DNA of 28,571 bases from CAZWRV01 sp964636325. Its GTDB lineage: Bacteria; Verrucomicrobiota; Lentisphaeria; Victivallales; GWF2-50-93. The stretch covers positions 1-28,571 of the forward strand of contig CAZWRV010000086.1 of NCBI GenBank assembly GCA_964636325.1. The letters are read 5' to 3'. Shown piece by piece: positions 6,651 to 17,200 of the stretch (positions are counted from its first letter, which is position 1; each line of letters starts with the position of its first letter). Under the pieces are notes generated by a model. It saw nothing but the letters and a program-made list of their open reading frames with translations. It was not told the origin of the DNA and did no database searches. Both the position numbers and the translations under genes were made by a program.

Positions 6651-9600
6651 TTACTTCAAATACAGTTTTCCGTCGACCCAGTCGGCCAGGTCGTTCTTGT
6701 TGCCGTCGCCTGCGTCGATGACCGAAAGCAGCAGGCGCCTCGCGCCGGCGAGGTCGTCGACCCTCAATGTTTTAGACGCCATAAAGCCGTTCATTGTTCC
6801 CGAGCTCGCCTTCTCCTTGCCGTCGACAAAGACGCGGAAGACGGCTGAGCCGCGGCCCTCGGTCTGGCCGTCGATGCCGACGGTGACTTCGAGTGCCTTG
6901 AATAGTCCGTCGATCGGATATTCGATGAAGGACACGGCGTGGGCGCCGATGCCGTCCTCAAAGTCCTGCTTTGCGATGCGCAATGGGGTGCCGACGGCGC
7001 TTTTGAACGACTGTATCTCGCCCTGCGTCTGGCGTGAACCGAGCACTCCCCATCGAGTCAGTTCGACGTAGTCGTTCGCCAGCGGTTCGACGCGGTAGAG
7101 CGCGCAGTTGCCGGGCTTCTCGTAGGTGACCGCCACTTGGTTAGCGCCGGCCTTTGCGCCGAGCAAAACGAACGACGACTCGCGGATTCCCGGCGCCGTA
7201 TCCTGGCCGGTGCTCAAGTCCCAGGTCTGCGGGGCTTGTCCGTTGAATGATATGCTGAGCTTCTGGCCGGCCATGCCGTCCATAAACCAACGGCGCCTGA
7301 GCAAGAGCTTGCCATCAGCTTTGGCTGTCACAGTGAAGGTTTCGGACTCGACGCCGGTCAGGAAGGTTTCCCGGATCTTGTATGCTCCCGGAATTACGGC
7401 CGTATGCGTCTCTTGCTTTACATTTCCTGTCGCCTTGTAGCCCGCGCGCGCCGCGGAATCCGCCTCGCCTAAGTGGATTTCTGCTATAACCGGGAAGCTG
7501 CCGTCCGCCGCCTCGAGATGCCTGCAGTCGAAGAGTATCTGCGGCAATGCGGCGCCGGCCGGGAAGCGGACGAACAATGGCATTGCCGTCAGGCGCAGCC
7601 CGCCGTCGAGTTTGGCAGGAAACCCGAAGGCGTCAATGGCAGCCGCCTGGGCCCAGGCGGCAGGGAGGCGGTAAATGCGTTCCCCAGGAGCCACGCGCCA
7701 CATCGCCGCAGTCAGCAGCCCCGCAGCATTCTTATACAGGAAGATTCGATTGTTGTCCAGGCTGCGGTCGGCTGGCAGCGCATATCCCTGATACTGCCAT
7801 TCCCTGAGGAATTTCTGGATTGCTACGTGTGCGAAGAACGATGGCTTGGGGACGTAGACTGGCCTGAGGGTCTGCAGGCCGGCGGTGCTTCCGTAGGGCA
7901 TCCGGTAGAAGGTGCCGTAGCCGTCGTATTCGAATCCGCCGTTGGCCAAGCTGAACTGGTGCGGGATCGCCTGGCGCGAATTGAGGATCATGGCGGCCCG
8001 GCAATGATATGCGGCCTGCTGGAGCGGGCTTACAAACTGGCCGATGCCCCAGTCGAGCTCCGCGGTCTGGACGCGGCGCCCTGTCTCACGGAAATGCAAT
8101 ATCTGGTCGAGTTCGTCGAGAAAGCCCTCCAGGTCCACGGCCTCCGGCGAAAGCTCGCCGATGTTCATCTGCACTGATATGTCGTCGAACGTGAGCTTCG
8201 CAGGCTCCTTGATCGAGTCCAGATAGCCCAGGACGCGGTTGTAGTTGAAGCCGCCGGCCGTGACGCGCGACTTGGGTGAGTAGAGCTTCACCCACTTGTT
8301 GACATAGCTCAGCATCTCCCCGTACCTTGCCGGCGGGATGTACTGCGGCGCGCCGTCGATATCCGGGTTCTCCCAGAATATCCACTCGTCGAAGCGGTCA
8401 TGGTATTCGCGGACGCATTCCCGGACAAACTGGCTCCAGTCGACCATGCGCGCCGGGAGCTGGTAGAGGTTGGGGATGTAGCGCGAATAGCTCTCCTTCT
8501 GGATCGCCTCTGCGGACTCGATGCCGGCCCAGTCGGCGGAGAAGCCGAGCACCGGGACGATCCGGAAGAGGCCGCCGCCGCTCTTCTTTTCAATCTCCTT
8601 TTGGAACCAGTCGAACTGGAAGCTGTTGGGCATCGGCTCGGTGTTGTCCCAGTCCAGGTAGGCCTTTTCGGTGAGGAGGCCGAGGATTTGGCGCAGCTTC
8701 ACGGTGTCCTTGAGAGTGGCCAACGGTTCCGGCCCGAGGACCTCCTGGGCGTTCAAGACGATAATCGGACGAGCCAGCGGCTGTGGGCCTACACCGCCGA
8801 CTTTCAGGTCGTAGATGCCGGGCTGGAGGCTCTTCACCAGTTCGATCTTCTGTTTTGCGCCGGGCGGGACTGTGACGGGCAGCAGGCCCTTGCCGGCCTC
8901 CAGGTCCTGGTAGCTGCGCATGCGCCAGTCCAGCTTGAGCTCGCGGGCTGCCGCCCCGAAGTTGTAGGCTGTCAGCCGCAACGGCGCTCCGGGATGATGT
9001 ATCCGGGTTTCGTCAGGGTAGTCTACTTCAACTATAAGCTCTTCGTTATCATGAAGATGTGTCACAACTTTCACGTTGTCGATCCAGACCTGCGAGGCGT
9101 CCTTGCTGTCCGGCGGCCGCTGCACGTTGATCAGCAGGTTCAGCGGAAACCAGGGCTTGAAAAGGAAGGCGTAGTTCTTGTCGTTGTAGTGCGCCGGGAT
9201 GGGCGGGCCCTTGACGCTGACCTTGCGCCAGTCGCTCCAGTCCACCGTGATCGGGGCTGTCCAGAAAATGTTGTACGGCCTGAGCCAGATGCCCGTGTTG
9301 CCGCTGTCGATGAAGAGCACCTGCAGCTTGTTCGGCTTGCCGTCTCCCTTGACCATGAACTCTACATGCTCGAGCTGGCCGGGCAGAGCCGGATGGAGCA
9401 GGACTGAATTGTATTGGGTCTCCGCCTTGACCGGAATCAGCAGGGAGTGGCCTCCGCCGTCAGCGCCGCCGGGCACGATTGACGCGGTGGATTCCAAAAT
9501 GCGCGGGGTCGGATTCTCGTGCGGATGCCGCTGGAAAATGTCGAAGCTGCTGTAGACATCGGGCTCCTCGAAGTCGAAGCAGAGCCCTCCCTGATCCGCG

Positions 9601-11225
9601 CTCTTCAGCACCGCGTGCTGGACGGCCCGCGCACCTGCGGCCGCGGGATCCGCGAAGACGACTTCGAGATCGACCGGGCCACGCGGCTTCTTGTCGGCGA
9701 TCTCCTTCAGTGCGAAATCCGCAGTTGCGTATTGCTGGGGGCCAACGCGCAGATCATGTGCGGCGGTGTAGATCACCTCGCCCTTGCCGTTGCGCGCCGT
9801 CAGGCTCAGGCGGCCTTTCGCGAGTTCCGCGGCAAATCCGCTGCCCACGGCGGCGTAGAGGATTCCGTCGGGCGTGAGTTCGCCGTCAGGGTTGCTCGTC
9901 TGCAGCTCAAGAGTAAGCAGTTCGGCGGGCGGCGCCTGCGTCTCCACGGCGATATCGTCAAGCCATACGTCCGTCGGCTGACCCGGCTTCTCCTCTTTCG
10001 GACGTTTCCCCGGATGGATTGAAAATGCAGTGATTGAGACGGGCGAGTCGATGTTGGTGGATGAGCCCTTGATGCCGGTCTGCTGCATGCCGTCGCCGAG
10101 TACGGGCACGCGGAAGCGACGCCATCCGGTGAAGTCGAGAGTGCATACGAGTGCCCGGTCGAAATTGGCGTTCCGCTGCCATGCGGGCAAAGTGAGGTTG
10201 ATGAAGTCTTCAAAAGTGACAAAAAGCTGATCCGGAGTGCCGTTGCCTTTTACCCAGACGCTGAGCACGCTCGGCTTGCCCGGCAGATATTGGCGGCTCC
10301 AGACGTTGGCCCGGTCGCCGGTCTTGTATCCGACGCGCAGCGCCTGGCGGCCGCTGTGCTTCTCCGCCGCGTCATAGCCCAGCTCCGGATACGTGGCCGG
10401 AATTGGCTGGCATAGCTGCGGCGAATAGTAATACTGCAGGCTGTTCTGGGGCTGCGGCGGCTCGCCTGCGGATGCGAACCACAGCGACGTGTCGCCGTGC
10501 TCGAAGCCGGTCACAGGGATCAGCGCGTTCGGATATGGGAATTTCAGAGACGTGTTAAGATAGATCGAATATACGTCCGACTCGATCGAGATGTCCGCGC
10601 GGAAGGGCCCGAGCATCTTCTTGCCCTCCGTCGGAGTGATGTCAACGGCGTGCCAGTTGGGCCGCGGGCCGGGCGTGATGGCGCGGGTGACGTCGAGCAC
10701 GCTGTTGTCGTCGGCATCGAAAACTCCGACGGAAACCGGAATCTCGCGGAACTCCGCGGCCTTGTAACCCTTGATCGCCGCCGTGAAGAAGACCTTGTGC
10801 GCCGGAAACGCACCATGCCGCCGCAGCCCGTAGCTCCACAACGTGTCTTCGGGCTTGGAGAAAAACAATGTCTCAATGTAATCGATCCCGAACGTGTCGT
10901 CGCGCAGAGCGAGTTCCACCCGGAACTGCTGCTTGAACTCCGTTATCTTATCGATGGAGACCACGGCCTTCCAAGGCGTCTGAGGCGCGGAGGGGATATT
11001 CGCCTGAGTTTCAAATGCCAGAACCCCCTTCGCATCAAAGACTTTCACCGGCATGACTATTTCCGCGGGCGGCGTAACACCGGCAGCCGGTTCCGGTGTG
11101 ACCATAATCTCCAGGCCCGGCTTGCCGTCAGCCCACTGGAAATGCGTCTCGATGGAGCCGGCGTGAAGGCCGAGCGGCAACAGCGCCGCCAGGGCCGAAC
11201 AAATTTTTAAGAGTTTTGCGATCAT
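6651..11225 (-). CDS. Large secreted glycosidase-like protein with CBM-like domains and C-terminal NPCBM domain
   Basis: This 1524-aa exported protein has a signal peptide at residues 1-21 (KLLKICSALAALLPLGLHAGS). Two jelly-roll, carbohydrate-binding-like modules follow at about 232-430 and 549-727; each opens with a GFEHGD/DFEEPD motif and ends in VW(L/I)D(D/N)(I/V)-V. Residues about 822-1140 look like a clan GH-A (beta/alpha)8 barrel similar to GH39 and relatives. FDEWIFWENPDIDG occupies the acid/base strand and QTAELDWG the nucleophile strand (Glu1056). Oddly, the usual N-E-P order is E-N-P here (Glu952-Asn953), so the acid/base may be displaced or lost. Residues about 1385-1524 match the NPCBM galactose-binding-like domain (GSAVFRVFVDGK, DLADWVDGKLYL). 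The start codon overlaps the stop of the upstream giant gene (ATGA), so translation is probably coupled. The substrate is unknown. Confidence 0.75.
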   Translation of the reverse strand: MIAKLLKICSALAALLPLGLHAGSIETHFQWADGKPGLEIMVTPEPAAGVTPPAEIVMPVKVFDAKGVLAFETQANIPSAPQTPWKAVVSIDKITEFKQQFRVELALRDDTFGIDYIETLFFSKPEDTLWSYGLRRHGAFPAHKVFFTAAIKGYKAAEFREIPVSVGVFDADDNSVLDVTRAITPGPRPNWHAVDITPTEGKKMLGPFRADISIESDVYSIYLNTSLKFPYPNALIPVTGFEHGDTSLWFASAGEPPQPQNSLQYYYSPQLCQPIPATYPELGYDAAEKHSGRQALRVGYKTGDRANVWSRQYLPGKPSVLSVWVKGNGTPDQLFVTFEDFINLTLPAWQRNANFDRALVCTLDFTGWRRFRVPVLGDGMQQTGIKGSSTNIDSPVSITAFSIHPGKRPKEEKPGQPTDVWLDDIAVETQAPPAELLTLELQTSNPDGELTPDGILYAAVGSGFAAELAKGRLSLTARNGKGEVIYTAAHDLRVGPQQYATADFALKEIADKKPRGPVDLEVVFADPAAAGARAVQHAVLKSADQGGLCFDFEEPDVYSSFDIFQRHPHENPTPRILESTASIVPGGADGGGHSLLIPVKAETQYNSVLLHPALPGQLEHVEFMVKGDGKPNKLQVLFIDSGNTGIWLRPYNIFWTAPITVDWSDWRKVSVKGPPIPAHYNDKNYAFLFKPWFPLNLLINVQRPPDSKDASQVWIDNVKVVTHLHDNEELIVEVDYPDETRIHHPGAPLRLTAYNFGAAARELKLDWRMRSYQDLEAGKGLLPVTVPPGAKQKIELVKSLQPGIYDLKVGGVGPQPLARPIIVLNAQEVLGPEPLATLKDTVKLRQILGLLTEKAYLDWDNTEPMPNSFQFDWFQKEIEKKSGGGLFRIVPVLGFSADWAGIESAEAIQKESYSRYIPNLYQLPARMVDWSQFVRECVREYHDRFDEWIFWENPDIDGAPQYIPPARYGEMLSYVNKWVKLYSPKSRVTAGGFNYNRVLGYLDSIKEPAKLTFDDISVQMNIGELSPEAVDLEGFLDELDQILHFRETGRRVQTAELDWGIGQFVSPLQQAAYHCRAAMILNSRQAIPHQFSLANGGFEYDGYGTFYRMPYGSTAGLQTLRPVYVPKPSFFAHVAIQKFLREWQYQGYALPADRSLDNNRIFLYKNAAGLLTAAMWRVAPGERIYRLPAAWAQAAAIDAFGFPAKLDGGLRLTAMPLFVRFPAGAALPQILFDCRHLEAADGSFPVIAEIHLGEADSAARAGYKATGNVKQETHTAVIPGAYKIRETFLTGVESETFTVTAKADGKLLLRRRWFMDGMAGQKLSISFNGQAPQTWDLSTGQDTAPGIRESSFVLLGAKAGANQVAVTYEKPGNCALYRVEPLANDYVELTRWGVLGSRQTQGEIQSFKSAVGTPLRIAKQDFEDGIGAHAVSFIEYPIDGLFKALEVTVGIDGQTEGRGSAVFRVFVDGKEKASSGTMNGFMASKTLRVDDLAGARRLLLSVIDAGDGNKNDLADWVDGKLYLK

Positions 11226-14200
11226 TTTCCCTTTTCTTCCTCCTTCCAGGGGGCGAGGACGAAGAATCGTCCGCCCTGGACATGCCATGCGTAGTTGACC
11301 TGGAAGCCTTCATGGTCGTCTCGGACGACGACGAAGAGGCGGTCCTTGAACCAAGTCAGGGGCATTGCGGGCTCGCCCGGCACAAAATTGTTCAGTTGCG
11401 GCTCCTTCTGGTCGCGCTCCTTGCCGAACCACTGGAGCGGCGCCTCGTTCTTGCCGTCGGCGGCATTCGCGAGTATCGCGGCGCCCTCGTTGAAATAAAG
11501 GATCCGCCCGTCGTCGAACAGCAGCGGTTCATAATAGAAGCGGCTCTTGATTTTGCGCGACCAGAGAAGCTTGCCGTCGGCGCGGTTAAGCGCGGCAAGC
11601 GTGCCGCCGCGGCAGCCCAAGATAATCTGCGCCGGACCGACCACAGGACATCTGGAGAACTCGTCGCCCAGCTCGGCCGACCAGAGGACTTTGCCGTCTG
11701 CAGCGGAGACGGCCCTGGCTGTGCCTTTCTGGTCGGCGAGATAGATCACGCCGCCGTCGACCGCCGGTGTCGAGTCGGTGCTCGGTGCGACCTGCGCCTT
11801 CCACACCTCCGCGAGGTTCTGCGCCTGAATCTTGCGGAGAAAGCCGTCGTCAGTGATCAGATAAATGAAAGTGCCGTCGGTGGCGGGAGATCCGAATACT
11901 CCCGCCGGGAGCTGCGTTTCGCGCATAATGTTGCCGTTGGCGAGATCGAGCTGGAAGAGCTTCCCTGTCTCGTTGACCGCATAGACGTCCTCGCGTATCG
12001 CCACGGCGCCGCCGAAGAGGCGGATGCCGAGCGGCGCGGTCCAGAGGGCGTTGCCTGAGTCCGGATTGATGCAGTAGAGCTTTCCGTCGAGTCCGTTGCG
12101 CAGGAGGAGGCCGCCGTACAGCGAACCGTAAGGCGTGTAACCGATACCGCCGGCGCGCCCCCAGTAGAGCTCCTCGGCAGGCTTCTCAAGCAGCAGTGCG
12201 TTGTTCTTGCCTCCGCCGCGCCCGACGAAGAAGCGGTCTCCCGCGGCGAGTATCTGCGTGTTGACCACGTTCCATACTGATTCTACGGCATGTCCGAGCG
12301 TGCGCATCATAGGCGGGCCGAACTTCGGGGTCAGGATTTTTTTGCGCTTGTCGACGCGCGAGAAGTCGCCCATGTATGTGTTCTGGCCGTCCGGATCGCC
12401 GAAGCCGGGAACGCCTTCGCGGCCGGAGAGCGGGCCGTAGAGCTCAATCTCCGTCAAGGTCCGCAGACGCGCGATTGAAGAGACAAACCTGATCTTGATC
12501 ATGGCGGTCTTGACGGGCGGAAACTTCACCAGGCGGAATACCTGGCCATTGTGCCTGACGCTCGCCACCACCACATCCTTGCGGGTCTCCATGTCCGTTG
12601 CGACGATGTCGAAATGCGGGGTGACGTTATGCGGATCCTTCACGTCGAAATAGAACGCGGCCATCGATACCCAGCGCGGCTCCTTCAGGCCGCACGAGAG
12701 CACCGGGTCATGCCCGAGCGGCTGTATATACCAATGGCTGGAAGTGTCGTTGAGGCGGCCGTTCTGGAGGAATGCGGACTCGATCAGGTTCAGCGCGCCG
12801 GTGCGGATCATCTCCACCATGACGCGGTTCGGCGCCTGCTCGCGGAGATTGCCGATAGGATCGTATTTCGCGCTGAACAGCGGATTGTCGAGCAGGACCG
12901 GCTGGACTGCGTAGAGCGGCTCGTAGAACATGTGGTTGATGCTCGGGAAGCGCAGGCGCCGGAACTGCACCTGGTCCACCAGCACAGAGCCTTCAATTGC
13001 GCTGAATCCGACAGTGAGTTTTTTTGCATGGCTTCCGCTTTTCACAGCGATGCGGGCGAAGCGCCAGTCGGGTCCGGCCTCGAGTTCGCGCGCCGTGGAG
13101 TCGGGGAAGTCATTGTCCGAGAGGACGCCGGCAAGCAGGCGCGACGGAGCGGATCCCGCATTGCGGTAGAAGAACTCAAGCACCCAGGTGACGTGTTCGC
13201 CGAGGTAGCCGCTGACATCCTGCGAAACGATGCCCGTGCCCACCTTCAGGCTGCGCCTGCTGCCGCCTGCGCCCTCGGGCTGGAACGCCGCAGCGCCCTG
13301 CCACCCGCCCTCGCCTTCCGCATCGCCGTTGACGAGGCGGTTCTCGCTCAACGTCAGCATCCCTTCAAGTTCGCCGGGCTTGTCCGCGCTGACCGGCCAC
13401 AGTTTCGGCGTCAAGTCGGGGATCGCAGCGTCGAAGAGCGGCAGCGGCTTGCCGAGGATGTCGTTCGCCGGGGCAAGCGATGTCTGGCTGACGGGCCTGC
13501 CGTCAAGCTCGTATATGTAGATCGTGCCGCGCATGCCGCCGAGCCAGAGGCGTTTGCTGTCCGGAGTGAATCGCAGGACACGGCCCAGCTCCGGCACAGC
13601 AAACCGTTTCACCAGGCCTCCGTCGGCGGTCTTGAAGACGGCGACCTGCCCGTACTCGTCCAGGCAGGCCAGCAATTGCCGGTCCGGGCTCAGCTCCAGC
13701 AGCGTCGGCATGATCTCGAAAGGACCGAAGGCGCATTGGACATGGTCTGGGGTGTCGTAGTAGGCGAGCATGCGTCCGTCGCGGACGAGGCGGCGGTCGT
13801 CGCCGAGGCTGTATTCGCCGGCGTCGCATGGTGTCCGCGAGATGAGCTTGAGCTGTCCGTCGAAAGCCAGCCGTTCGTGCTTGACGTAGACAACCGGACC
13901 GGGCGCGCCTTCCGGCCAGACCATGCATGCGCCTGTGCTGCTGCCGTCTTTCAAATCCTTGTAGTTGTCCACGTTCTGATATTCGCATAGAAGCTTTCCT
14001 GTTGTCAAGTCGCGCAGGACAATGTGAGCGTCGTAGACCTTGACATCCTTCTTGTCGCCTGATGAGGCGAAGTAGAAGCTGGTTTCGATCTGCGCCAGCG
14101 TCCTGCGGTCCGGGCTCAGCAGATACTGGCCGGTTCCGCGGTGCATGACTTCGTCGGAGACGTCCTTGTCGGTGAACGCTTCTCCGGTCCATTCCGCGGC

Positions 14201-17200
14201 GACGTTCGCCTCGCAGTCAAGCAGCCGCATGCTCTCGCCGGTGTTGTGCAGAATCTGCTTTCGTTCAGGCAGATACATGAAGTCCGTCTGCGCCAGCTCG
14301 TATTCGTCGTCCCAGATCGTGCCGGGGTCTCTGTTGAGCCTCACTTGGGATATGGGCTTTCCGTCCAATCCGATCTGGTATACTCGCGCCCCGGCGGAGG
14401 TATGCACGAGGACGCGGTCGTCCCCGACCTGGAGGCGGTTGGCGCCCATCTCCGGCAGGAAGAGGCTGAACCGCAGCTTGCCGTCGGGCGAAAGCGAATA
14501 GAGGTTCTTGCCGTGCCCCCACGTGATGGCGTATGCGTTGCCGGCCTTGTCAAACTGGATATCCTTGATGAGTTCGTTCGTGGAGAATGACGCGGCCGGT
14601 GGAGGAATGGTGCCTGCGGCATCGGCGCCGACGGCTGTCGAAGGCTTTCCGAAGACAGGTTCTGCGGAGTTCGCAGCCGCCGGCATATCCGCGAAGAGCT
14701 GGTCGACGCAGCGGCGCAGGCCGTCGCCGTCGTTGGCCAGGAGGCAGAGAGCGTCGTATGCGAAATGCAGGCCCTTGTGGGCGACCTGCAGCGAGGGGCG
14801 CGCGACCTGTCCCGGGCCGCCGGCGGGCGGTTCCGGCAGGAAGCCGTAGGTCGACAGCGTGTCCACCAGGAACGACGAACCGCGGCCTCCGAGCAGGATC
14901 GCCGGGCTGTCGACAATTGTCGCCGGGCCGATGATCTCCTGGCCGTAGCGCCAGCTGTGGAATCCGTCCATCAGCGGGTCTTCAAGGTCGGGGTTTCCGT
15001 TCGGCAGATGGAAGGCGCGCTTTTCATCGACGATCCGAGCGTCTATCCCCTTGTCCTTCAGTCGCTTGAGCAGTTCCTGGGCTACGGCGGTTGCTTCCTT
15101 GATCGCGGGCGCTGGAACGATGACGACCTTCTTGTTTTCCGTCATGAAGCCGCGGACTTCGCCGGGGTACGGCACCGAGACGCTCGTCGGCGGGACGGCC
15201 GCCATCACGGCGCCGGACAGCGCCGGAAGCTTAACTGCGAAATTCGCAGTCTTTCCGGAAATGGTCTCGCGGACGCTCACATTGCAGGTGCGTTCGGCCG
15301 GTCCGAGCGGAAGGTCGAGATCAACAGCTGAGTCGGCTCCGAGAACACGGTGGAAGACTCTGGCGTTCGGACCCGGATCGATCTCGATTCGGACTGGGAA
15401 GATGCCGTTGATGGCCTTGCCCGATGAGCCGACAAGCTGGCCTTCGAGCCGCAGCATCGACGGCGCCGCGGAGCTGCTGTAGGTGATGTTCAGCTTGGCA
15501 GGCTTCTCGGGGAGGAACGCCAGCAGCGCGCCCTGGATGCGACGCATGTCGGCGGTTACGGTGTTCTCCGGGCGGCCCTTCGCGTCCATGCCGGCGGCGA
15601 CCGGGATTTCCGCGGCGGCGAGCAGGTCGTAGGCGACGCTGCCGTAGCGGGCGGGCACCTGCAGCGCGACCTGCACCGGCTTTGCCATCTGCTGCTTCAC
15701 GGCGTGCTTGTATTCCGGGTCGTCGAAGTTCGCCATCACCAGATAGTTGATGTCGCCGCCGCTGCGCCAGGCCGGGCCGACCTTGAAGTCGCCTCGGGCC
15801 GCGGGCTCTACGTCCCACTCGGCGAACTTGACCTTCAGGCGGTCCACGATCGGCTGTGACTTCTCGTAGACCTTCTTCAGCTCGTCGTCGTACCATGTCG
15901 GGAAGTAGTTGCCGACGTAATAGCTTGTGAGCGGCTCGTCCTCCATGCGGGTGACGCCCGGCATCTCGAATGTGCTGCCCTGCTCGACAACGATTCGCGT
16001 GCCGGCTGCCTGTGCTTCGCGCAGGCGCTTCTCGATCTTCTCGTCCAGTTCGCCGGCGAAGCGGATGCCGGGCACGAAGATGACCGAGTAGCCTTCGAGC
16101 TTCTTGCCGAAGTCGTCCTCGCGCAGGAAGACGGCAGGATATCCGAGCCGCCAGCAGGCGATCCAAATGCCCTCGCTCTGCGAACCGACCGGCAGCTCCT
16201 TGAACTGGCTGAGGCTGTGCTGGTTGACAGTGCTGACTACGCCGATCTTGCGGTAGGCGTCGCGGCTGCGGGAGATGACCTCGCCGAACGGCTGCAGTAT
16301 CTCGCGGTTGAGGTGGCGCGTCGTCTCGGTGCTCTGGAGCGTGCCGTAGTTGGCGCCGTCCTCGAAGCTCAGCGGCAGGCCCCACTGCGAGATGCCCGAC
16401 GCGCCCTGGGCCAGCAGGGCGAACGCCATGTGCCGCTGGTACTGCCCGTCCCACTCGGTGCGGACCTCGTGCGTCAGCGGCATGTTGATGTAGAGGAGCT
16501 TGCCGTCGTTGCGCGTCAATACCTGCGCCAGCAGCGGGACGCTGACCCAGGCGCTGGAATTGTCGCAGTAGTGGACATGCGAGACGATGTCCAGGTTCTT
16601 GAAGATGTCCGGCGGATAGCCGTTGTAGGTGTCGTCGCTTGTCCCGGGCTGCATCCAGGTACGGTGGTAGGTTCCGAATCGCGCATTCGGAGCGATGGAC
16701 TTGGCGGTCTTGACTACGCGTGTGATGAAGTCGCCCCAGCCGTGCTGGTCCCAGTTGCGGAAGCGGAGCATCGTCTGCAGGATTTCCGGATCGCGCTGGT
16801 CGCGCGGGCGCTGGAGATATTTCGAGAATGCGTTTTCGATCTGCGAAGGGGACTTGCCGAGGGCGTCTGTCGCGAGCTTCGCACGGATGCGTCCGAAGAG
16901 GACCGGATGCGAAGGCACGATGGCGACGGCCGGCTGGTGGTACATTTCGTCGTAGAGCATGATGCCGTCCCAGGCCGGGGAATGGCGCATGGCCTGGACT
17001 TCGCGCGCCAGCCAGCGTTCACAGGCGCTTATATATGGATCTATGTAGCGCGGCAGATAGAAGTCGTTGTAGGTGAGCCAGACGTCGGAATATTGCAACT
17101 GTTCGCGGACGCATGCATTGAGCATCTGGTCACGCGGGGTCGGCGTGTAGACGCTGTCCGGCGCGGGCAGGCGCGGATCGCCGGAGGCCAGCTCCTCGCG

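Noticed and set aside
8400..9407. A 335-aa plus-strand open frame opposite the 1524-aa gene
   Set aside because: It is antisense to the barrel and sandwich domains, with no recognisable motif or ribosome-binding site. Treated as a shadow frame.
11226..11288. Upstream start for the 1524-aa protein
   Set aside because: The extra 21 residues are Arg/Gly/Pro-rich, lie inside the end of the giant gene and would bury the signal peptide. The ATGA overlap at 11225 is a better start.
12551..13990. A 479-aa plus-strand open frame opposite the giant gene
   Set aside because: It lies wholly antisense to a frame with clear propeller and sandwich repeats. Its translation is rich in Arg, His, Ala and Glu without domain patterns, as expected for a shadow of a GC-rich gene.
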